Position numbers and translations under genes: made by a program. The notes below the pieces were generated by a model. It saw only the letters and a list, made by a program, of their open reading frames with translations, did no database searches and was not told the origin of the DNA. Shown here one piece after another: positions 37,849-46,793 of a DNA stretch of 64,000 nt. This DNA comes from an uncultured Bacteroidota bacterium (GTDB lineage: Bacteria > Bacteroidota > Bacteroidia > Chitinophagales > Chitinophagaceae): NCBI GenBank assembly GCA_903819975.1, contig CAIJFI010000018.1, forward strand, positions 1-64,000, given 5' to 3'. Every line of letters begins with the position of its first letter. Position 1 is the first letter of the stretch.

Positions 37849-38388
37849 ATGAAAAATAAGACACAAATAGAGGAATCGGCTAGTCATCAAAATTCAAATA
37901 TGAATGGTATGCAAAATACGTCCCAAAATACCGTGCCTTTGGATGTTAAAGATTTATCCATTCTAAGACTTTTACAGGACAATGCGAGAATGTCGGTTAA
38001 GGATATCGCGGATGCTGTGCAGTTAAGTACAACGCCTGTGCATGAGCGTATTAAGCGACTAGAAGCGAGTGGAGTGATAAAACAATACGCAACTTTAATT
38101 GATGGTGCAAAAGTGCGCAAAGGCTTAATGGTTATTTGTTATGTCTCATTGAATCAGCACAGTAAAAAATCGGGCACACAGTTTATTAAATTAATTAATG
38201 AATTACCCGAAGTTGTTGAGTGTTATAGTATCTCAGGGGAATTTGACTTTATGTTAAAGATTGTAACCGAGGATATGAATAGCTATTACAATTTCCATGT
38301 GAACAAATTAAGTCAGGCCGAAAATATTGGACAGGTCCAGAGTGTATTTATTATGGGAGTAGTAAAGCAGACCCATGTGATGGTTTAG
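37849..38388 (+). CDS. Lrp/AsnC-family transcriptional regulator
   Basis: The 179-residue protein has an Asn/Gln-rich N-terminal tail (about 32 residues) not seen in most relatives. The Lrp HTH follows (LSILRLLQDNARMSVKDIADAVQLSTTPVHERIKRLEASG, seen across residues 36-75). A RAM ligand-binding domain ends the protein (VVECYSISGEFDFMLKIV). Such proteins sense amino acids and form octamers on DNA. The divergent ahcY gene may be a target, but no operator repeats are obvious in the 118-base gap. An internal Met at residue 18 or 21 could be an alternative start. Confidence 0.88.
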   Translation: MKNKTQIEESASHQNSNMNGMQNTSQNTVPLDVKDLSILRLLQDNARMSVKDIADAVQLSTTPVHERIKRLEASGVIKQYATLIDGAKVRKGLMVICYVSLNQHSKKSGTQFIKLINELPEVVECYSISGEFDFMLKIVTEDMNSYYNFHVNKLSQAENIGQVQSVFIMGVVKQTHVMV

Positions 38389-38410
38389 CCAATTCAGATT
38401 CCAAAGTGTA

Positions 38411-38941
38411 TTAAAAGTTCAATCGCATCACATAGTCGTCCATGTAAAAGCCATTGCCAATATCAAACTTAAATTCTTTCTCTTTTGTAAAACCATTTTT
38501 TAGGTAGAAAGTATAAGCGTTATTGTGCTTGTTTACTTGTAAAAATAGGGAAGTGGAGCCTTGGGATTTTGCGACTTCAACAGCTTTGTTTAGTAAGGCT
38601 TTTCCGCTTCCAGTTCCGTGAGCACTTGGCAACACATATAGCTTATTTAGTTTGTGCGATGTGAAATTTGAAACTTCATTATTGTTTTCCGCGTTTTCAA
38701 CTCCTTCATTACTTACGGAACAAAACCCTACGTCTTCGCCATTTAAACTTGCAATATAAAACGCATGTCCTTTTGTAAATTGTTCTGCTAGAGATGCATC
38801 ACTATACATCCAATCCAACATAAAATTGATCTGTTCCTGTGAAATAATATGCCCATAAGTACTTGGCCAAGTGCGCTCTGAAACAGAACGTATAAAGGCT
38901 CGATCTTCTAATGTGGCTGGTCTTATTGTAATATCCCTCAT
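38411..38941 (-). CDS. GNAT-family N-acetyltransferase
   Basis: The 176-residue protein shows the GNAT acetyl-CoA site in KLYVLPSAHGTGSGKALLNKAV and the following LFLQVNKHNNAYTFYLKNGF, both typical of small-molecule or peptide acetyltransferases. The acceptor is unknown. It lies 52 bases after valS on the same strand and converges on the Lrp gene. Confidence 0.84.
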   Translation of the reverse strand: MRDITIRPATLEDRAFIRSVSERTWPSTYGHIISQEQINFMLDWMYSDASLAEQFTKGHAFYIASLNGEDVGFCSVSNEGVENAENNNEVSNFTSHKLNKLYVLPSAHGTGSGKALLNKAVEVAKSQGSTSLFLQVNKHNNAYTFYLKNGFTKEKEFKFDIGNGFYMDDYVMRLNF

Positions 38942-38993
38942 GACGAGTGTATAAAGTAAACTAGCCTCCTAATAAAGAGACTCGTTCATTAAT

Positions 38994-41603
38994 TTATAAT
39001 TGCGCTAAACTTTCTTCAATAGTTTGAATTCTCGCTAATGCATCTGCTTTTTTCTTTTGCTCAATGGCAAGTACTTCTGGCTTTGCGTTTTGTACAAACT
39101 TCTCGTTACTTAATTTTTTGTCAACGGAAACCAAGAAACCTTGTTGATGCGCTAGGTCTTTTAATAAATTTTCTTTTAAACTTGCAGTATCAATAGCTTG
39201 ATCTGCTACTAAATAAAATTTATCTTTTTCCAACGCAACCACAATGCTTGATCCTATTGAAGCATTGGTATAAGCAATGCTTTTCGCATTCACTTGTTTT
39301 GCAAGAATATTTTGTATGGTCTTGTAGGCTGTATTGTTCTCGGATTGAATATGTAATTCAATGCTGTCTTTTGGCTTAATCTGATTTTTATTTCTTGCAT
39401 CACGCAAAGTTGAAATCACATTCTTTAATAAAGCACCTGCGTTTAATACTGCTTCATCTACTTTGCCAATGGTTTCATATTCTTTAACACATAAGTCCTC
39501 GGTTTGTGTTTTTAAAGCATGGTGAATTTCCTCGGTAATGAATGGCATGAATGGATGTAATAATTGTAATAAAGAATCATAAAATTCAATGCTCTTATTA
39601 TAAACACCTTCGTGTATTGCTTGTTCAAATCCTGGTTTTACCCACTCTAAATACCAACTACAATAATCATCCCATATTAAACTGTAAACCACTTTTAATG
39701 CTTCGCTTAATCGGAACTCCTTTAACATGCTATCTACCTCCAATTGAGTTGCACTTAATTTTGCTTGAAACCAATCCATTGCAAATGCTGCATCTTCTGG
39801 AATAGTGCCTTCTTTTGTTTGACGTGGTTCCCACATCTTTAACAATTTAGCCGCGTTCCATAATTTGCTATTAAAGTTTCTTCCTTGTTCTAAAGTAGAT
39901 TCATCAAATAATAAATCATTTCCAGCAGGAGAGGCAATCATAATACCAAAGCGCACTGCATCGGCTCCGTATTGATCAATCAATCCCAATAAGTCTGGAG
40001 AGTTACCCAAACTCTTACTCATTTTTCTACCTTGCTTATCACGCACAATACCTGTAAAGTATACATCCTTAAATGGTATTTTGCCCATGTATTCTTCGCC
40101 TGCCATAATCATACGCGCTACCCAAAAGAAAATAATTTCAGGTGCAGTAACCAATGTGCTGGTAGGGTAGTAGTAATTAATTTCGTCATTGCCTGGGTTA
40201 GACATTCCTTTAAATACTTCGATAGGCCATAACCAACTACTAAACCAAGTATCTAAACAATCTGAATCCTGGTGCAATTCTTTGCCCTTGGTTTCAGGAT
40301 ATTTTTCATACACTTTTTCCAATGAAGTTTCTACATATACATTCCCGTCTACGTCATACCATGCTGGGATACGATGCCCCCACCATAATTGACGGCTTAT
40401 ACACCAGTCCTTTATATTGTCCATCCAATGACGGTAAACATTTTTAAATTTAGCTGGATGAAAATGTATCTCGTCGCTCATTACTGCTTCTAATGCAGGA
40501 GCGGCTAGCTTTTTCATATCCACCCACCATTGTAAACTTAATCTTGGCTCTACAATCGCGTCTGTTCTTTCACTAAATCCAACCTGATTCACGTAGTCTT
40601 CTATCTTCACTAAATTGCCACTTGCTTCTAAATCGGCAGCAATTATTTTTCTCACCTCAATGCGATCTTTTCCAATATACATTGGCGCAGCTTCGTTCAT
40701 TGTGCCATCCTCATTCAATGTTTCAATAACTTCCAAGCCATGCTTTTGGCCTAAGTTAAAGTCATTCACATCATGCGCTGGTGTTACTTTTAAAGCACCT
40801 GTTCCAAAATCCATTTCAATATAATCATCTGCAATAATTGGTATACGACGATTTATCATTGGTACAAATGCAAATTGACCCACTAAATGTTTATATCTGT
40901 CATCCTTTGGGTGCACACATATTGCAGTGTCACCAAATATGGTCTCAGGACGAACTGTTGCAATGGTTATATATGCTTCACCTGGCATGTCTAGTCTGTA
41001 TCTAATGTGATACATTTTGCCATTTACTTCTTTATGAATTACTTCTTCGTCACTCAAAGCAGTTTTTGCACGCACATCCCAGTTAATCATTCGCTTGCCG
41101 CGATAAATTTTTCCTTTACCATATAAGTCAACGAAAACCTTTATTACTGTCTCATAATAATCCGGATCCATGGTAAATGAAGTACGATCCCAGTCCAAAC
41201 TACAACCCATCTTTCTCAACTGCTGTAAAATAATACCACCATATTTTTCTTTCCACTCCCATGCATATTCTAAAAATTCGTCTCTAGATAAAGAAGATTT
41301 TGCAATACCTCTTTCTCTTAACATAGCAACCACTTTTGCTTCTGTAGCGATAGACGCATGGTCAGTTCCTGGTACCCAACAAGGATTCATTCCTTGCATA
41401 CGCGCGCGACGTACCAAAATATCCTGAATAGTATTGTTTAAGCAATGGCCCATGTGCAACACACCCGTCACATTAGGAGGCGGTATGACCACGGTGTAAG
41501 CCGGTTTATTATTTGGCTCACTGTGGAAATATCCTTTTTCGATCCAATGTTTGTACCATTTGGTTTCTACTTCACCTGGTATAAAATTTTTACTCAGTTC
41601 CAT
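38994..41603 (-). CDS. valS: Valine--tRNA ligase
   Basis: This class I synthetase has 869 residues. It carries the HIGH-type motif in PPPNVTGVLHMGHCLNN, the editing domain (about 200-340), and the KMSKS motif in GRKMSKSLGNSPD. The anticodon-binding domain and the C-terminal coiled coil (from about 800, LLKDLAHQQGFLVSVDKKL) that contacts tRNA are also present. Length fits the family. A -7 element lies 28 bases upstream. The GNAT gene downstream may be read through. Confidence 0.97.
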   Translation of the reverse strand: MELSKNFIPGEVETKWYKHWIEKGYFHSEPNNKPAYTVVIPPPNVTGVLHMGHCLNNTIQDILVRRARMQGMNPCWVPGTDHASIATEAKVVAMLRERGIAKSSLSRDEFLEYAWEWKEKYGGIILQQLRKMGCSLDWDRTSFTMDPDYYETVIKVFVDLYGKGKIYRGKRMINWDVRAKTALSDEEVIHKEVNGKMYHIRYRLDMPGEAYITIATVRPETIFGDTAICVHPKDDRYKHLVGQFAFVPMINRRIPIIADDYIEMDFGTGALKVTPAHDVNDFNLGQKHGLEVIETLNEDGTMNEAAPMYIGKDRIEVRKIIAADLEASGNLVKIEDYVNQVGFSERTDAIVEPRLSLQWWVDMKKLAAPALEAVMSDEIHFHPAKFKNVYRHWMDNIKDWCISRQLWWGHRIPAWYDVDGNVYVETSLEKVYEKYPETKGKELHQDSDCLDTWFSSWLWPIEVFKGMSNPGNDEINYYYPTSTLVTAPEIIFFWVARMIMAGEEYMGKIPFKDVYFTGIVRDKQGRKMSKSLGNSPDLLGLIDQYGADAVRFGIMIASPAGNDLLFDESTLEQGRNFNSKLWNAAKLLKMWEPRQTKEGTIPEDAAFAMDWFQAKLSATQLEVDSMLKEFRLSEALKVVYSLIWDDYCSWYLEWVKPGFEQAIHEGVYNKSIEFYDSLLQLLHPFMPFITEEIHHALKTQTEDLCVKEYETIGKVDEAVLNAGALLKNVISTLRDARNKNQIKPKDSIELHIQSENNTAYKTIQNILAKQVNAKSIAYTNASIGSSIVVALEKDKFYLVADQAIDTASLKENLLKDLAHQQGFLVSVDKKLSNEKFVQNAKPEVLAIEQKKKADALARIQTIEESLAQL

Positions 41604-41631
41604 GCTATTTTTCTTTACCTAAATTGAGCCA

Positions 41632-41639
41632 CAAAAATA
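41632..41639 (-). promoter_or_regulatory. -7 element of valS
   Basis: On the minus strand TATTTTTG matches TAnnTTTG, 28 bases before the valS start. Confidence 0.5.
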
Positions 41640-41689
41640 AGGAAAAGCCACAAGCTTATTTTGACAAAAATATCCGAACTTGGCCCCTA

Positions 41690-42271
41690 ATGGAATTTGC
41701 AGTCGTAGATATTGAAACCACCGGAGGAATGCCACAATCGCATGGCATTACAGAAATTGCTATTGTTATACACAATGGGGTGGAAGTGACGGGCAAATAC
41801 GTTACACTTATCAATCCAAGGCAAAAAATCCCTCCCTTTATTGTAAACATGACCGGCATTAGCGACGAAATGGTAGCTACTGCACCACTTTTTGAGGAAG
41901 TAGCACCTCAGATATACAATTTATTAAAAGGAAGAATTTTCGTGGCACATAATGTAAGTTTTGATTATGGATTTGTACATTATTTATTAGGACAATCTGG
42001 ATTCGACTGGTCTGCTCCTAAATTATGTACGATACGTTTAAGCAAAAAAGTATTTCCTGGCTTAGCAAAATACGGACTTGGGTCTTTAACCCGTGATTTG
42101 GGTATAAGAATCGAAGGTCGTCACCGTGCATGGGGCGATGCAGCGGCAACAGCTCAAGTGCTAACTATGGCCATAGAAAAAGAGGGGATGGATCCTATTC
42201 ATACTTTATTGAATAAGAAAGAACCGCGCAAAAAAATAGCGCCACCAAGTTCAGAAGGGGACGCTATCTAG
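41690..42271 (+). CDS. DEDDh 3'-5' exonuclease (DNA polymerase III epsilon-like)
   Basis: The 193-residue nuclease has ExoI in FAVVDIETTGG, ExoII in HNVSFDYGFV and ExoIII epsilon in RHRAWGDAAATAQVL. All DEDDh metal and catalytic residues are therefore visible. It lacks the GIY-YIG extension of longer relatives and could be the replicative proofreader or a stand-alone exonuclease. ATG 41690 is used; the longer frame starts with a TTG inside the divergent valS promoter region. It converges on purB. Confidence 0.84.
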   Translation: MEFAVVDIETTGGMPQSHGITEIAIVIHNGVEVTGKYVTLINPRQKIPPFIVNMTGISDEMVATAPLFEEVAPQIYNLLKGRIFVAHNVSFDYGFVHYLLGQSGFDWSAPKLCTIRLSKKVFPGLAKYGLGSLTRDLGIRIEGRHRAWGDAAATAQVLTMAIEKEGMDPIHTLLNKKEPRKKIAPPSSEGDAI

Positions 42272-42304
42272 TATTTTACAAACTATTTATTTCCTGCAAT
42301 TTTA

Positions 42305-42324
42305 TTTGCTTTTGTACAAGCAAA
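42305..42324. terminator. Weak stem-loop between convergent exonuclease and purB genes
   Basis: TTTGCTT (42305-42311) pairs with AAGCAAA (42318-42324) around a 6-base loop, flanked by AT-rich tracts. It is low in G+C, so its strength as a bidirectional terminator is doubtful. Confidence 0.35.
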
Positions 42325-42325
42325 A

Positions 42326-43666
42326 TTAATATTCCGCTGTAATGCCTGTATAATTTTGAGGTGTGATTGCTTTTAATTCTTTCTTTAAGGCAGCAGTTAC
42401 TTTTAATCCATCAATAAATTTATGCATAGATTTTTTATCAATCTTGCTATTGCCTCTTGTTAAATCTTTTAAAGCTTCGTAAGGATTTGGATATTTTTCT
42501 CTACGCAAAATAGTTTGAATCGCCTCGGCTACAACTGCCCAGTTATTTTCTAAGTCTTCTTGTATTTTAGCTTCGTTTAAGATTAATTTACCCAAGCCTT
42601 TTTCTAATGAATTAATGGCAATGGCAATATGACCAACAGGCACTCCAATATTTCTTAATACAGTTGAGTCGGTTAAGTCTCTTTGTAAACGGCTTATTGG
42701 CAATTTTGCTGCAAGATGCTCTAATAAAGCATTTGCGATACCTAAGTTGCCCTCTGCATTTTCAAAATCGATTGGATTTACTTTATGCGGCATTGCACTT
42801 GAGCCCACTTCACCTTTTTTTGTTTGTTGCTTAAAGTAGTCCATTGAAATATAGGTCCAAACGTCACGAGATAAATCAATTAAAATATTGTTGATACGTT
42901 TGAGGTTATCGCAATGTGCCGCAAAGTTATCGTAGTGTTCAATTTGTGTTGTAAACTGCATTCTTTGTAATCCCAATATGTCTTCTACAAATTCATTTCC
43001 TAATGACACCCAATTCTTTTTTGGATAAGCAATATGGTGTGCGTTAAAGTTCCCAGTTGCACCTCCAAATTTAGCAGCATAAGGTATAGCGCTAAACAAT
43101 TCAATTTGATTGTGCAAGCGCTCTACAAATACCATAATTTCTTTTCCTAAAGTAGTTGGAGAAGCTGGCTGTCCATGTGTCCTGGCTAATAAAGGAACTT
43201 TCTTCCATTGTTTTGCAAACTGGTATAATTTATTTTGTAAATTAACTAATGCAGGCAATGTGTTATTTTCCATTGCGTCTTTCCAACTTAATGGGATAGC
43301 AGTGTTATTGATATCCTGAGAAGTTAATCCAAAATGTATCCATTCCTTTAATTCACTTGCCTTATGGGCATCCAAAATTTCCTTTAAAAAATATTCAACT
43401 GCTTTTACATCGTGGTTAGTTGTGGCCTCAATAGTTTTAATTTTTTGAGCATCTTCCTCCGAAAAATTCTCGACAACTGCCAATAATGTTTTTCTTAATG
43501 CTGGAGTTACTTTAAAAAACTTTTTATCTGCTAAAAATAAAAAGTAGTGTACTTCCACTAAAACACGATACTTTATTAAGCCAAATTCCGAGAAGTAGGC
43601 ACTTAAATTAGCAGTTTGCTTATGGTAACGACCATCAATTGGGGATATGGAACTAAGTTGTGACAT
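42326..43666 (-). CDS. purB: Adenylosuccinate lyase
   Basis: PurB acts twice in purine synthesis, releasing fumarate from SAICAR and from adenylosuccinate. The 446 residues contain SPIDGRYHKQT at the start, the HDVKAVEYFL helix and the ARTHGQPASPTTLGKE region. The signature loop GSSAMPHKVNPIDFENAEGN is also present. ATG 43666 matches the family N-terminus; the longer frame to 43807 runs through the promoter into mqnA on the other strand. Confidence 0.96.
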   Translation of the reverse strand: MSQLSSISPIDGRYHKQTANLSAYFSEFGLIKYRVLVEVHYFLFLADKKFFKVTPALRKTLLAVVENFSEEDAQKIKTIEATTNHDVKAVEYFLKEILDAHKASELKEWIHFGLTSQDINNTAIPLSWKDAMENNTLPALVNLQNKLYQFAKQWKKVPLLARTHGQPASPTTLGKEIMVFVERLHNQIELFSAIPYAAKFGGATGNFNAHHIAYPKKNWVSLGNEFVEDILGLQRMQFTTQIEHYDNFAAHCDNLKRINNILIDLSRDVWTYISMDYFKQQTKKGEVGSSAMPHKVNPIDFENAEGNLGIANALLEHLAAKLPISRLQRDLTDSTVLRNIGVPVGHIAIAINSLEKGLGKLILNEAKIQEDLENNWAVVAEAIQTILRREKYPNPYEALKDLTRGNSKIDKKSMHKFIDGLKVTAALKKELKAITPQNYTGITAEY

Positions 43667-43695
43667 ATTGATTGCTTTAAACAATTGGTTTTTGA

Positions 43696-43703
43696 TATCT
43701 TTG
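43696..43703 (+). promoter_or_regulatory. -7 element of mqnA
   Basis: TATCTTTG matches TAnnTTTG and ends 16 bases before the TTG start at 43720. It shares the palindrome CTTTGCGCAAAG with the opposing purB element. A TTG lies 21 bases upstream (43672-43674). Confidence 0.55.
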
Positions 43704-43705
43704 CG

Positions 43706-43713
43706 CAAAGTTA
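43706..43713 (-). promoter_or_regulatory. -7 element of purB
   Basis: On the minus strand TAACTTTG matches TAnnTTTG, 39 bases before ATG 43666, and lies two bases from the mqnA element. The two core promoters cannot be occupied at once. Confidence 0.5.
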
Positions 43714-43719
43714 ATTCAA

Positions 43720-44463
43720 TTGGAGAGAAAGTGGCGCATTGGGGCGGTAAGTTATTTAAACACACGCCCGTTATTATTAGGAATAGAGCAGTCGGGCTTA
43801 ATGCCAAAGATTGAATTGGTTAAGGCTTACCCATCTAAAATTGCACAGGATTTAATTGAGGGCACTATAGATATGGGTTTGGTTCCTGTTGCAATTACGC
43901 CATTGTTAAAGGAGGCTCATTTAGTATCTAAATATTGTATTGGTGCCGAAGGACCTGTTGCTAGCGTGTGTATTTTTAGTCAGGTTCCAATGGGCCAGAT
44001 TGAGAAAGTTTATCTGGATTATCAAAGCAGAACCTCGGTTCAGTTAGCTCGTATTTTATTAGAACAATTTTGGAAAAAGGAGGTGGAATTTATTAAAGCC
44101 GAAGAAGGGTATATTCAAAATATAACAGGAACAACTGCCGCTGTTATTATTGGGGATAGAGCCTTAGCTGCTAGAGGGCAGTTTAAATATGTATACGACC
44201 TAGCTGAGGCATGGATTGACCACACAGGACTTCCTTTTGTATTTGCCACTTGGATTTCAAATAAACCCATTCCTGCAGATTTTATGGATGCTTTTGATAT
44301 GGCTAATGCATATGGTTTAAAATATTTAGATGAAGTGATTGCAGGCATACCTTTATCTGAGCAGGTGTATGATTTGCATAAATATTATACGCATAATATC
44401 AGTTACGATTTTACAGCAGAAAAAAGAAAAGGGTTAGATCTTTTTTTATCCTTTCTTAAATAG
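43720..44463 (+). CDS. mqnA: Chorismate dehydratase, futalosine menaquinone pathway
   Basis: MqnA turns chorismate into 3-[(1-carboxyvinyl)oxy]benzoate, the entry step of the futalosine route. The 247 residues start with WRIGAVSYLNTRPLLLGIE and contain VPVAITPLL and ASVCIFSQ of the periplasmic-binding-like fold. The C-terminal helix contains YDLHKYYTHNISYDFT. The start is a TTG: no ATG or GTG lies in frame near the conserved N-terminus. Its last 18 bases overlap the end of the convergent flippase gene. With the UbiD-like gene it indicates menaquinone made without the classical MenF-MenD route. Confidence 0.88.
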   Translation: MERKWRIGAVSYLNTRPLLLGIEQSGLMPKIELVKAYPSKIAQDLIEGTIDMGLVPVAITPLLKEAHLVSKYCIGAEGPVASVCIFSQVPMGQIEKVYLDYQSRTSVQLARILLEQFWKKEVEFIKAEEGYIQNITGTTAAVIIGDRALAARGQFKYVYDLAEAWIDHTGLPFVFATWISNKPIPADFMDAFDMANAYGLKYLDEVIAGIPLSEQVYDLHKYYTHNISYDFTAEKRKGLDLFLSFLK

Positions 44464-45966
44464 TCTTGCAGATTGCTTGGCAACAAATTCCTTAAAGTAA
44501 TTTAAAATTTCAGGAGCAGGATTAATCCATGCAGTTAGGAAATAAAATCCTATTCCATATGCTGTAGATTGAATTGCAATATTTAATACAAAACTTTCAG
44601 GTGCAGGGATTTGGTGCACCAATAACATCAAACCAATAGATATTATAAGGAATAAACCGTGCTTCCAACTGTAAGGCTGTAGATTAAATTTCTTATATAA
44701 AAACCCAAATCTTACAGAATTGTAAAGTGTGTAAGCAATTAGATTAGAGTAGGCTAGTCCTGTTAAATCGTAATGCTTAATTAAATAAAAATTTAATGGA
44801 ATGGATACAATCACAAACATCACGTTGGTGAAAAAATCAAATTTCCAATAATTAGATGTACCAATAATTTGAGCATTCACTCCAGTAGCTAAGTCTATCA
44901 ATTTTGCAAGCCCCATTATAAAGGCAAGGTTCACTAATGCATCATAGCCGCCCCCTTGCTTATGACTTATCCAGTTTAAAAATGCGACCAGGTTTTGAAT
45001 ATTTAACCAAATAAGTCCAAATAATAAAAGCCCTACTGTCAGTAAATTAGAAACACTTTTATGGTAAATGTGTTTAATGTTTGCAAAGTCTTTTTCTTTC
45101 CATGATTTTGCAAGTATAGGAATGCTAATGGAAGTAAGACTACGTTGTGGTATTTCTAAAATCGCTGAAACATAAGTGGCAATAGCAAAGATACTGGCGT
45201 CACTTAGGCCTTTTAATCCAACAATCATAAAGGTATCGTTGGTGCGTGCTAATAAATTAAAAAACTGCCCAGCAAAAACAAAAAGCGCAAAACTCACCAT
45301 TCTGCCTTTAAGTCTTTTGGTAACGCCACTCATTTTGATATTACTAATAGACCATTCTCCAGATTGTATTAGATTATAAAGCAAGTACAACATAGGAAGT
45401 AAATAAATGCAACTAAATAAACCAATAAATTGTGTTAAATCAATCCAGTGTACTCCAAAAAGAATAATTAAAATAGTTGTAAGTAGGCGTATAACAGTCT
45501 CCCTTAAAAAATTAGTTGTAACGCCTTTGTGAAGTCCCCACGCAAATGCTTCTAGCCAATAAAAAATTAATAAGAAGAAAGTGTAGGGATAGATATAACT
45601 AAAATAATAACCAAGACTTGGCGACTTTCCTAATTTACGGATAATAAAATCTTTATTGTTCCAGCCAATTAATAAAAGGATGCCAAATCCCAATAAATTA
45701 ATCATTAGGGTTATAAATGGAAGCTCGTTTTTATTAGTACCTAAATAATGATTATAAAAAGGGTAAAACTTATAAACTACCGGTAAAGTGCCCAATGTAC
45801 AGAAAACGGAAAGGGTAGCGCCAATATCAATCATGGCTCTTACTAAACCCTGATCATTTTTTGAGAAAAACATAGGAAATAAAACAAGCAAATTGATTGC
45901 TCCAATCAAGAATCCTAAAAATATAAAATAGGATGACTTTATGCCTTGTTTTTGAATGATCCCCAT
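44446..45966 (-). CDS. Polysaccharide flippase (Wzx-like, MATE/MVF superfamily)
   Basis: The 506-residue membrane protein has about fourteen hydrophobic helices. The N-terminal half contains ATLSVFCTLGTLPVVYKFYP, and the middle has FAGQFFNLLARTNDTFMIV and ATYVSAILEIPQRSLTSISIPILA, typical of the polysaccharide-transport subfamily. It should flip undecaprenyl-linked oligosaccharide units to the periplasm. Its promoter-like TATATTTG ends four bases before ATG. It lies 15 bases after a family-2 glycosyltransferase on the same strand and overlaps the convergent mqnA end. Confidence 0.85.
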   Translation of the reverse strand: MGIIQKQGIKSSYFIFLGFLIGAINLLVLFPMFFSKNDQGLVRAMIDIGATLSVFCTLGTLPVVYKFYPFYNHYLGTNKNELPFITLMINLLGFGILLLIGWNNKDFIIRKLGKSPSLGYYFSYIYPYTFFLLIFYWLEAFAWGLHKGVTTNFLRETVIRLLTTILIILFGVHWIDLTQFIGLFSCIYLLPMLYLLYNLIQSGEWSISNIKMSGVTKRLKGRMVSFALFVFAGQFFNLLARTNDTFMIVGLKGLSDASIFAIATYVSAILEIPQRSLTSISIPILAKSWKEKDFANIKHIYHKSVSNLLTVGLLLFGLIWLNIQNLVAFLNWISHKQGGGYDALVNLAFIMGLAKLIDLATGVNAQIIGTSNYWKFDFFTNVMFVIVSIPLNFYLIKHYDLTGLAYSNLIAYTLYNSVRFGFLYKKFNLQPYSWKHGLFLIISIGLMLLVHQIPAPESFVLNIAIQSTAYGIGFYFLTAWINPAPEILNYFKEFVAKQSARLFKKG

Positions 45967-45970
45967 TGTA

Positions 45971-45978
45971 CAAATATA
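45971..45978 (-). promoter_or_regulatory. -7 element with leaderless spacing before the flippase gene
   Basis: On the minus strand TATATTTG matches TAnnTTTG with only four bases to the ATG, the same spacing as the exporter gene at 8273. Confidence 0.45.
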
Positions 45979-45981
45979 TTA

Positions 45982-46782
45982 TTATTTATACTTACCAGTA
46001 AGTCTATTCTTTAATAGCTTCCAAATGGTCGCGAAGGCTATACGGCTTTCGGTATAGATTACTTGCTTGTCGTTTATAAGCTTTGTTAAGCAAGTTGCAT
46101 ACCAGTCTTTGTGCTTCTCAACAATGTATTCAATAAGTTGTGCTCTATTGGGGTGGGTGTCGTTTTTAAGGGTAGACTTATTGGTTTGGCGATAGTATAG
46201 TAAGTATTCAGGAATCAAGTGCACTACTAGATTAAGCTTCGTGATTCTGATGTAAAACTCCCAGTCTTCGTAACCTAATTTCATGCTTTCATCATATCCC
46301 CCAACTTGATCCCATACTTCCTTTCGCACCATAGCGCATGCAGGGCATTGGTTAGAAAATAAAAAATTGAAAGCATTGCCACCTCTTGGTTTAGAAGTGC
46401 CTGTTTTGTTTCCAAAATACTTTATATAGCTAGTCACGACAGCAGTGGTTGGTTCAATATTTAAAATGTCAACTGCTTTCTTAAAAAAACTAGGATCAAA
46501 ATAATCATCTGCGTCTAGCGCTGCAATAAATTTCCCTTTTGCATATTTAACGCCGTGGTTTCTTGCAGAAGACATTCTGCCATTTTCTTTATGTAATACG
46601 GTTATATTTTCTTGTGTAGCCAATTGATTTAAAACTTCTAAAGTATGCGTGTCAGTTGAACCATCGTTTACAATGATAATCTCAAAAGATTGTTCGGTTT
46701 GTAAGGTAAGCTTTGAAATAGTTTCAGGGAGATATACACCGTCGTTAAAACAAGGAATTACCACGCTAATTAATGGGTTCAT
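45982..46782 (-). CDS. Family 2 glycosyltransferase
   Basis: The 266-residue GT-A enzyme starts LISVVIPCFNDGVYLPETI, continues with FEIIIVNDGSTD and has the metal-binding DADDYFD motif. GGYDESMKLGYEDWEFYIR contains the probable catalytic ED. It lacks membrane helices and should act at the cytoplasmic face on a lipid-linked glycan. It sits between FkbM (11 bases upstream) and the flippase, so the three probably form one operon. Confidence 0.88.
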   Translation of the reverse strand: MNPLISVVIPCFNDGVYLPETISKLTLQTEQSFEIIIVNDGSTDTHTLEVLNQLATQENITVLHKENGRMSSARNHGVKYAKGKFIAALDADDYFDPSFFKKAVDILNIEPTTAVVTSYIKYFGNKTGTSKPRGGNAFNFLFSNQCPACAMVRKEVWDQVGGYDESMKLGYEDWEFYIRITKLNLVVHLIPEYLLYYRQTNKSTLKNDTHPNRAQLIEYIVEKHKDWYATCLTKLINDKQVIYTESRIAFATIWKLLKNRLTGKYK

Positions 46783-46793
46783 AGAGTTGTAAT

